From Acidimicrobiales bacterium (lineage in GTDB: Bacteria; Actinomycetota; Acidimicrobiia; Acidimicrobiales; CADCSY01), in contig JAUJLZ010000001.1 in assembly GCA_030447125.1 (NCBI GenBank), positions 1 to 6,316 on the forward strand: a stretch of DNA of 6,316 nt, written 5' to 3'. The notes beneath the pieces were generated by a model that ran no database searches, had not been told where the DNA came from, and saw only the letters and a list, made by a program, of their open reading frames with translations. Shown here one piece after another: positions 1 through 5,061 of this stretch. A program made the translations under genes and the position numbers. Position 1 is the stretch's first letter. Each line of letters starts with the position of its first letter.

Positions 1-795
1 GATCAGCGTCAGGCCATCGAGACCTCCGAGGTCGTGCTCTTCGTGGGTGACATCGGGTATCAGCCCCAGGTCGAGGACGCCATCGCCGCCGCCGAAGGCG
101 CGAGCGAGGTGGTCTCGCTGGCCGACGTCGCCGGTGCTGAGCGGTTGTTGGCACCGGGTGAGGACGCTCATGCCGGTGAGGAAGAGGGCGCGGAGTCCGC
201 AGGTGGTGGCGGCGGCGGCGGCCAAGGCGAAGTGGCGGCAGCAGAAGAGGATCACGCCGGCAAGGAGGAAGCTACGGTCGATCCCCACATATGGTTCGAT
301 CCTGCGGTCATGGCCGACGCGGCGAAGCGCACTGGGGAGGCGTTCGCTGCCGCCGACCCCGCCAACGACGAGACCTACCGGGCCAATGCCGAGCAGCTGG
401 CGGCCCGGTTCTCCGATCTGGGGGCAGAGCTGGGGGAGATGCTGGGGGGGGCGTGCCGCCACGACGAGGCCATCGTCAGCCACCAGGCTTACGCCTACCT
501 GCTCGAGCCCCACGGGGTGGAACAGCACGGGGTGACCGGCATCAACCCCGAGGCCGGCACATCCAGTGGCGAGCTGGCCGAGCTGGTGGGCGAGATCGAG
601 GCCGAGGGCTTCGAACACGTCCTCACCGAACCGGTCGAGGGCAGGGAAGGGGCCGAGACCGTCGCCCGGGAGGCCGGTGTGGAGCTGTTGGAGATCTCGC
701 CCCTCGATGCCGTGACCGAGGACCAGGCGGACGCCGACTTCATCGACCTGGTCCGCCAGCAGGCCGAGCAGTTCGCCCTCGCCCTAGGTTGCTGA
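1..795 (+). CDS. znuA: Zinc/manganese ABC transporter substrate-binding protein (ZnuA-like), C-terminal part, 5' truncated by window
   Basis: The frame is open from base 1, so the window shows about 264 C-terminal residues of a cluster A-I metal-binding protein; the signal peptide, first metal-ligand His and true start lie outside. The role is extracytoplasmic capture of Zn(II) or Mn(II) and delivery to the permease encoded downstream. What shows this: the DPHIWFDP motif (ligand His at 286-288), the SHQAYAYLLE motif (ligand His at 481-483), the INPEAGTSS segment around 541-567 and the EPVEGREGAETVARE helix region, in the order usual for this family. Before DPHIW, codons 151-279 encode the charged loop that is usually His-rich; here it has only two His (169-171, 253-255), many Glu and a run of seven Gly (202-222). 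The fourth-ligand motif, usually D-P-[LI], reads S-P-L (Ser at 697-699). The stop is followed 4 bp later by the ATPase gene. The family is clear; zinc versus manganese is not, and no regulator box is visible. Confidence 0.88.
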   Translation, partial: DQRQAIETSEVVLFVGDIGYQPQVEDAIAAAEGASEVVSLADVAGAERLLAPGEDAHAGEEEGAESAGGGGGGGQGEVAAAEEDHAGKEEATVDPHIWFDPAVMADAAKRTGEAFAAADPANDETYRANAEQLAARFSDLGAELGEMLGGACRHDEAIVSHQAYAYLLEPHGVEQHGVTGINPEAGTSSGELAELVGEIEAEGFEHVLTEPVEGREGAETVAREAGVELLEISPLDAVTEDQADADFIDLVRQQAEQFALALGC

Positions 796-799
796 GACC

Positions 800-1516
800 G
801 TGCCTGGGTCCGACGTTGCCTGTGCCCTCGAGCTCGAGGGGGTGAGCTTCGCCTACAGCCGCTCGGTGATCCTCGCCGACGTGTCCCTGTGCGTGGCCCA
901 GGGCGAGTTCGTGGCCGTGGTGGGGCCGAACGGGTCGGGCAAGACCACGCTGATGAAGCTGGGCCTGGGGCTGCTCCAGGCCAGCACGGGTCAGGTGCGG
1001 TTGTTCGGCCACGAGATCACGTCGTTCCGGTCGTGGTCGCAGGTGGGCTACGTCCCCCAGCGGGCGCAGACCACCTCGGCACTGCCGGTCAGCGTGGAGG
1101 AGGTGGTGGTCTCCGGACTGGCCGCCGGTGCCCGCGTGTTGCGTCGGCGTCGGCGCGAGGAGGCGGAGCGCATCGACCACGTGGTGGAGCTGCTAGGCCT
1201 GGAAGGGAACCGTCGCACGAGGATGTCGGAGCTGTCGGGCGGCCAGCAACAGCGGGCCCTGATCGCCCGGGCGTTGGTGACCGCGCCGAAGCTCCTCGTG
1301 CTCGACGAGCCCACCACCGGCGTCGATGCCGAGGCCCGCTCGGTGCTGCGCTCCTCGCTGCAGCACCTGGTGGAGGTGGAGGGGATGGCGGTGGTCTACG
1401 TCAGCCATGACCCCGAGGGGTTCTCCGGGCTGGCCCAACGGGTGGTCGAAGTCGAGGGTGGTCGGACGCGCGTGGCCGAGGGCCGACCTTCGCGGCGGGA
1501 GGTGGCGAGGGGTTGA
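800..1516 (+). CDS. znuC: Metal ABC transporter ATP-binding protein (ZnuC-like)
   Basis: This is a 238-residue cytoplasmic ATPase that powers the metal importer. All nucleotide-binding motifs are intact: Walker A GPNGSGKT (residues 42-49), Q-loop in VPQR (Gln87), ABC signature LSGGQ (145-149), Walker B LLVLDE (165-170), D-loop GVD (174-176) and switch His203 in VSHD. Its length is normal for family members that lack a C-terminal regulatory domain. The GTG start lies 4 bp after the binding-protein stop; I see no good Shine-Dalgarno sequence, so translational coupling to the upstream gene is likely. The end overlaps the permease start by 4 bp (TTGA). An Arg-rich patch (residues 112-119) sits in the helical domain after the Q-loop. 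Membership of the zinc/manganese group rests on the flanking binding protein and ABC-3 permease; the exact metal is inferred. Confidence 0.93.
   Translation: MPGSDVACALELEGVSFAYSRSVILADVSLCVAQGEFVAVVGPNGSGKTTLMKLGLGLLQASTGQVRLFGHEITSFRSWSQVGYVPQRAQTTSALPVSVEEVVVSGLAAGARVLRRRRREEAERIDHVVELLGLEGNRRTRMSELSGGQQQRALIARALVTAPKLLVLDEPTTGVDAEARSVLRSSLQHLVEVEGMAVVYVSHDPEGFSGLAQRVVEVEGGRTRVAEGRPSRREVARG
1498..1503 (+). promoter_or_regulatory. Ribosome binding site for the permease TTG start
   Basis: GGAGGT lies 9 nt before the TTG at 1513, inside the end of the ATPase gene. It is the best Shine-Dalgarno match seen at any start in the window and supports TTG 1513 over the internal ATG at 1537. Confidence 0.7.
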
Positions 1517-2322
1517 ACCCGTTCGAGTTCGAGTTCATGCAGCGGGCGTTCGTCGCCTGCGCCGTCATCGCCGCCGCCGCCCCGCTGGTCGGCAGCTTCA
1601 TCGTCCAGCGGGGCCAGTCCCTGGTCGGCGACGGCATGGGGCACGTGGCCTTCGCCGGTGTCGGCTTGGCTTTCCTGGTCGGCGCCGACCCGATCCTCGG
1701 GGCGCTCGCCTTCACCGCCCTAGCCGGCCTGCTGCTGGTGCGCATGGGGCGGGCGGGGCTGGCCGGCGACCTGGCCATCGCCCTCATCTTCTACGGGGGC
1801 ATCGCCGTGGGCTATCTGTTCGCCAGCAGGGCCAACGCCGGCCAGAGCCGGGTGATGGGCTTTCTCTTTGGCAGCCCCTTGAACCTCACCTGGCCCGAGG
1901 TCGGCGTCATCGTGGCCCTGGCGGTAGCTGTGGTGGTGGTGACCGTGGCCCTGTACCCCCGGTTGGTGGCCATGGCTTTTGACGAGGAGGCGGCCCGAGT
2001 GGCGGGCGTGCCCACCGACCGGATGGTGTTGGCCCTCACCCTGATGGTTGCCCTGGTGGTGGTGGGGGGCATGTCCTCGATCGGCCTGCTGTTGATCTCG
2101 GCCATGATGGTCGTGCCCGTGGCCGCCGCCGCCCAGTTGGCTTCGAGCTACCGAGGAGCGCTGGTACTGGGCTCGGCCATCGGGGGGGTCAGTGCCATCA
2201 TCGGCTTGTTGGGCGCCCACTACCGGGACTACGCACCAGGCTCGGCCATCGTGTTGGTGGCCCTGGCCTGCTACGTCCTGGCGAGCGGGTGGCGGGCGGT
2301 GGCCAGGAGGGCCGTGGCCTGA
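1513..2322 (+). CDS. znuB: Metal ABC transporter permease (ABC-3 family, ZnuB-like)
   Basis: This is a 269-residue integral membrane subunit that forms the translocation path for the metal. About eight hydrophobic segments can be read (near residues 12-31, 45-57, 60-77, 86-105, 128-148, 171-208 as two, 215-235 and 242-258). Family hallmarks are the N-terminal FMQRAF stretch, the LVGDGMGHVAFAG motif (Asp40, His44), and the cytoplasmic coupling loop FDEEAARVAGV (156-166) that should contact the ATPase. I chose the rare TTG start because of the well-placed GGAGGT, the TTGA overlap with the ATPase stop, and the NPFEFEF lead-in before FMQRA that related permeases also carry; the ATG at 1537 would remove it. 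The gene ends 2 bp from the stop of the opposing phosphatase gene. Length and motifs look complete. The substrate is probably zinc or manganese. Confidence 0.92.
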   Translation: MNPFEFEFMQRAFVACAVIAAAAPLVGSFIVQRGQSLVGDGMGHVAFAGVGLAFLVGADPILGALAFTALAGLLLVRMGRAGLAGDLAIALIFYGGIAVGYLFASRANAGQSRVMGFLFGSPLNLTWPEVGVIVALAVAVVVVTVALYPRLVAMAFDEEAARVAGVPTDRMVLALTLMVALVVVGGMSSIGLLLISAMMVVPVAAAAQLASSYRGALVLGSAIGGVSAIIGLLGAHYRDYAPGSAIVLVALACYVLASGWRAVARRAVA

Positions 2323-2333
2323 GGTCAGGGCAC
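2314..2333. terminator. Candidate bidirectional hairpin spanning both convergent stop codons
   Basis: GTG-G-CCTG (2314-2321), loop AGGT, CAGG-G-CAC (2326-2333) folds as a seven-pair stem with one G/G internal mismatch. It contains the permease stop (2320-2322) and the opposing phosphatase stop (2327-2325). There is no T-tract on either side, so it is not a classical intrinsic terminator; it is simply the only structure available between the two convergent genes. Part of the symmetry comes from the two TGA codons themselves. Confidence 0.35.
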
Positions 2334-3668
2334 CTGGAGGACCAGCACGGCGGTGTCGTCGTGGCGGCGGCCATCGCGGAACCGCTCGACGGTCTGCTCG
2401 AGGTGCCTGGCTTTGTCAGCCGCGGGCATGCCCCTCGTCTCGGCCACGGCCGCGGTCAGCCCATCGTCGCCGAACTCATGGTCGTCCCGGCGCGCCTCGG
2501 TGACGCCGTCGGTGTAGAGGACCAGGGAATCGCCTGGGGCCAGCCTCACCTTGCGGTCGTGCAGGACGGGTTCGGGGAACAGGCCCAGGGCCGTGCCCGG
2601 TTGGCGGATCAATTCGACGGCCCCGTCCGCCCGGTGCACTAGGGGGGGAAGGTGGCCCCCGGAACACAGGGTGACCTCCACGGGTCCGTCGCTCTGGCGA
2701 GGCCGGACGTTGGCGTAGGCCACGGTGAGGAACCGTTCGTCGTCGGCGTCGCCCTGTTGGAGAAGGGCATCGTTGAGCATCCGTAGGACCCGGCTCGGGA
2801 TGCGCGACTGCATGGCCGCCGCCCGCACGGTGTAGCGGGCCAGACCGGTGAGCGCAGCCGCCTGGGGTCCCTTGCCACTCACATCACCCATGACCACGCC
2901 CCAGCTCGACCGGCTGGACTGGAAGACATCGTAGAAATCTCCCACCACCTCCTGGCCCGATGCCGCCGGGAGGTAACGGGCCGCCAGTTCGAGGCCAGGC
3001 ACCTCGGGGAGGTGGGGAGGGAGCAGGCTCTGCTGCAGGGTGTGGGCCAGGGATGCGAAGCGTTCGCTCGACGCCAGGAGCATCCGACTGAGTTCGGCCG
3101 ACTCGGCTGCCGCCATGGCCGCCTGGTCGGCCGCGGCCTCGGCGCGTTGGCGGGCGGCCTGCTCGGCGGTCAGGGACGCCTGCAGGGCGACGTTGGCCGT
3201 GACCGCGTCGGCGAGGGTCTCGAGCACGGTGACGTCGCGATCGGTCCAGTGCCGGGGCACCGTGTCGACGACGCACAGCGTGCCCAGCACCTCCCCGCCG
3301 GGCGAGGTGACGGGGAAGCCGGCCCAGGCGGCGACGCCCATGGCGTCGATGGCGGGGTTGTCGGCGGTGCGGGGATCACGGCGGGCGTCGTCGACGATCA
3401 GGGGACGGCTGGAGTCGATGACGTACTGGCAGAACGAGCTGCCCACAGGCACCTCGCGGTCGCTCCCTTCGGGGACGCCGATGCAGCTCTTGAACCACGA
3501 GCGGCGGTGGTCGACGATGGTGACGAAGGCCAAGGGGGCCTCCAACAAGAGGGCGGCCAGGCCGGCCAGGCGGTCGAAGCGATCCTCGGGCTCGGAGTCG
3601 AGCAGCCGAGAGTCCTGGACCGCCTGCAGGCGCTGCGCGTCGCAGATCTGCTGCCCGTTGACGCCCAT
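2325..3668 (-). CDS. GAF-domain PP2C/SpoIIE-type serine/threonine phosphatase (RsbU-like)
   Basis: This is a 447-residue cytoplasmic signalling phosphatase. Residues about 18-165 form a GAF sensor domain (FDRLAGLAALLLE start, SFCQYVI, LGTLCVVD and a WTDRD end). Residues 166-205 are an Ala/Glu-rich helical, probably coiled-coil, linker. Residues about 206-447 are the SpoIIE/PPM catalytic domain, opening with LQQSLLPPHLPEVPG and carrying metal-site motifs VVGDFYDV (Asp244, Asp247), GDVSGKG (Asp262), YTDGVTEA (Asp387) and HDDTAVLVL (437-445). Family members dephosphorylate anti-sigma-factor antagonists (RsbV/SpoIIAA type); no partner gene is visible here, so the target is unknown. The frame stays open upstream to 3899, but that extension runs into the neighbouring lipid-kinase gene and is low-complexity. 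ATG 3668 leads directly into the GAF domain and sits exactly below a TACACT -10 hexamer, suggesting leaderless transcription. The upstream gene stops 82 bp away. Confidence 0.9.
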   Translation of the reverse strand: MGVNGQQICDAQRLQAVQDSRLLDSEPEDRFDRLAGLAALLLEAPLAFVTIVDHRRSWFKSCIGVPEGSDREVPVGSSFCQYVIDSSRPLIVDDARRDPRTADNPAIDAMGVAAWAGFPVTSPGGEVLGTLCVVDTVPRHWTDRDVTVLETLADAVTANVALQASLTAEQAARQRAEAAADQAAMAAAESAELSRMLLASSERFASLAHTLQQSLLPPHLPEVPGLELAARYLPAASGQEVVGDFYDVFQSSRSSWGVVMGDVSGKGPQAAALTGLARYTVRAAAMQSRIPSRVLRMLNDALLQQGDADDERFLTVAYANVRPRQSDGPVEVTLCSGGHLPPLVHRADGAVELIRQPGTALGLFPEPVLHDRKVRLAPGDSLVLYTDGVTEARRDDHEFGDDGLTAAVAETRGMPAADKARHLEQTVERFRDGRRHDDTAVLVLQVP

Positions 3669-3674
3669 CGCCAA

Positions 3675-3680
3675 AGTGTA
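3675..3680 (-). promoter_or_regulatory. Candidate -10 element for the phosphatase gene (leaderless transcript)
   Basis: On the minus strand TACACT fits the TAnnnT -10 consensus and is followed by 6 nt (TTGGCG) and then the ATG at 3668, so the expected transcription start is the A of the start codon. No Shine-Dalgarno sequence is present. No convincing -35 was found at 17-18 bp. This would let the phosphatase be transcribed separately from the upstream lipid-kinase gene. Confidence 0.45.
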
Positions 3681-3708
3681 GGAGGCGGGGAGGTGGGGAC
3701 GGCGACCG

Positions 3709-3724
3709 CCCGGTGACAACCGGG
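3709..3724. repeat. Perfect inverted repeat in the gap between the two minus-strand genes
   Basis: CCCGGT-GACA-ACCGGG is a perfect 6-bp inverted repeat with a 4-nt spacer, 26 nt past the lipid-kinase stop and 40 nt before the phosphatase start. It could be a short hairpin terminator for the upstream gene (no T-tract follows) or a dimeric regulator site about 28 bp upstream of the putative phosphatase -10. GC-rich sequence makes such repeats fairly common by chance. Confidence 0.4.
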
Positions 3725-3750
3725 GAAACTCGCGGTGGCGCTGCCGAGCC

Positions 3751-5037
3751 TCAGCGGTGAGGGGCGTGGACGAGGAGGGGCTGATCGCACTTGGCGATGG
3801 TGAACTCAGCCGAGCCGTCGAAGGTCTCCCCGTCGCGAGCCAGGCGTCGGTCACCGTCGAGGCGCCGGACATGCAGGGACCGGGTGCACCACTCCTCATA
3901 GACCCGACAGCGCCCCAGCCGCCCGGTCAACACGGCCAGGATGAGGCGGAAGCGAGCGGTGGGCATGGAGGCGTCGATGAGGCGGACGTCGAGTTGGCCG
4001 TCGTCGAGGCTCGTCCGCCAGCTGGGGGCGAATCCGTGGGGATGGTAGGCACAGTTGCCGACGAAGATCATCCACAGCTTGCGGTGCCGGCCGTCGATCT
4101 CCACCTCGGTGGGTTGCGAGCGACGCAGGACCTGGACCAGGGCGACGAACATGGCCGGCCACTTGCCGATGCGGTCCTCGAGCCTCTCCCGGGCGTCGAC
4201 CAACTCCACGTAGGCCCCGAAGCTGGCCGTGTTGAGGAAGCACTGGCCGTCGATGGAAGCCAGGTCGACCGCCACCACCTCGCCCTTGCCCAGGGCGTCG
4301 ATGGCGTCGTCCGCCGACTCCAGGCCGGCGTCCCGGGCGAAGTGGTTGAGGGTGCCGCCGGGCAGGGCCAGCAAGGGGATGCCCTGGCGGTGGGCGATGC
4401 CGGCGGCGGCGTTGAGGGTGCCGTCACCCCCCATGGCGCCCAGCACCCGGGCATCGCCTGCGGCACGTTCGAGGGCCTCCACCAGGTCGTCATCCTCGCC
4501 CAGCTCGACCAAGCGAGCCTCGGGCAGGGACTGGCGGAGGTGCTCGGCCGGCCCGTCGCTCTCGTCGGAGCCGGCGCCGGCGTTGACCACCACGGCCACG
4601 GTGTTGCCGTCGGGGGTCGCCACGTGGCGGCGAGCGCCGCCGGACGGGCGCAGGTCAGCGGCTGTGCGGGGTGCGACCGGCCACAGCCGGCGGCTGGCCA
4701 CGGCCACGCCGGCCCCCACGGCAGCGGCGGCAAGGACCCCATCGATGCGCGCCCGGCCGGCCCGGACGTGGCTCAGCCCGACCAGGCCCGGGGCCACGAC
4801 CAAGACGAGGCCGGACCAGGGCAGCTCCATGGCTGCGCCCACGGCGTAGGCACTGGCGGCCGCCGTCGTGGCCTCGGCGCTCTTCACCAGGGGCAGGGAG
4901 GCGATGGCCCGGGTGGCCACGGCGGCGCCGACGGCCCGCAGGGCGGCGCGCCGTGCGAAGCGGCCGCCTGCGCCCAGAGCGGCAGTCAGCACCAGTGCGG
5001 CCAACCCGGGTGCTCTTGAGCACCAGGGCTGCGGCAT
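3751..5037 (-). CDS. Diacylglycerol kinase-family lipid kinase fused to a degenerate PAP2 membrane domain
   Basis: This 428-residue protein has two parts. Residues 1-125 are Ala/Val-rich membrane helices that line up with a PAP2 phosphatase core, but the catalytic motifs are gone: the PSGH site reads KSAE (52-55), and the S-R-(x5)-H-(x3)-D site reads as SHVRAGRARID (89-99), lacking both the Arg and the His. Residues about 146-428 are a DAGK/LCB5-type lipid kinase: NAGAG (152-156), GGDGT nucleotide loop (203-207), LPGGTLNHFARD (225-236), NTASFGAYVELV (269-280), DDGQLDV (345-351) and RDGE (401-404). The kinase half looks intact and should phosphorylate a lipid alcohol such as diacylglycerol at the membrane; the real substrate is unknown. 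The start is firm: an in-frame TAG lies four codons before ATG 5037, with no alternative start between. The gene is divergent from the dCTP deaminase by 24 bp and 82 bp upstream of the phosphatase. Architecture resembles actinobacterial PAP2/diacylglycerol kinase fusions. Confidence 0.87.
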   Translation of the reverse strand: MPQPWCSRAPGLAALVLTAALGAGGRFARRAALRAVGAAVATRAIASLPLVKSAEATTAAASAYAVGAAMELPWSGLVLVVAPGLVGLSHVRAGRARIDGVLAAAAVGAGVAVASRRLWPVAPRTAADLRPSGGARRHVATPDGNTVAVVVNAGAGSDESDGPAEHLRQSLPEARLVELGEDDDLVEALERAAGDARVLGAMGGDGTLNAAAGIAHRQGIPLLALPGGTLNHFARDAGLESADDAIDALGKGEVVAVDLASIDGQCFLNTASFGAYVELVDARERLEDRIGKWPAMFVALVQVLRRSQPTEVEIDGRHRKLWMIFVGNCAYHPHGFAPSWRTSLDDGQLDVRLIDASMPTARFRLILAVLTGRLGRCRVYEEWCTRSLHVRRLDGDRRLARDGETFDGSAEFTIAKCDQPLLVHAPHR

Positions 5038-5043
5038 GGGGCA

Positions 5044-5053
5044 AGACTACGCT
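5044..5053. promoter_or_regulatory. Overlapping divergent -10 elements sharing one TA (bidirectional promoter)
   Basis: On the minus strand TAGTCT (5049-5044) is followed by 6 nt and then ATG 5037. On the plus strand TACGCT (5048-5053) is followed by 8 nt and then ATG 5062. Both fit TAnnnT and both use base pairs 5048-5049 as their TA. Predicted transcription starts fall on, or within a base or two of, each start codon, so both mRNAs would be leaderless or nearly so. No strong -35 is seen on either side. The whole intergenic space is 24 bp. Confidence 0.5.
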
Positions 5054-5061
5054 CGGCGCCG

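Noticed and set aside
444..451. A run of eight G within the metal-binding-protein gene as a possible phase-variation tract or frameshift
   Set aside because: The frame is intact with recognisable family motifs on both sides, and G runs of 6-8 occur several times in this GC-rich window (for example 2182-2188 and 2642-2648), so the tract is not special.
3678..3690. GGAGG-like purine stretch as a Shine-Dalgarno site
   Set aside because: It is on the plus strand, where no gene starts nearby; on the minus strand it reads CCTCC and cannot serve the phosphatase start.
3012..3716. Plus-strand open frames of more than 200 codons across the phosphatase gene
   Set aside because: They mirror the GAF-SpoIIE gene, show biased low-complexity translations and have no supporting start site or domain.
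3669..3899. A 77-codon N-terminal extension of the phosphatase starting at 3899
   Set aside because: It overlaps the 3' end of the lipid-kinase gene by about 149 bp, is Ser/Pro/Arg-rich and domain-less, and ignores the well-placed -10 before ATG 3668.
3757..5019. A 420-codon open frame on the plus strand across the lipid-kinase gene
   Set aside because: It is exactly antisense to a gene with clear kinase motifs; its product is Gly/His/Gln/Asp-rich with no recognisable domain, as expected from the complementary strand of GC-rich coding DNA.
5016..5021. TTGAGC as a -35 box for the dCTP deaminase
   Set aside because: The spacer to the TACGCT -10 is 26 bp, too long for a normal sigma-70-type promoter.
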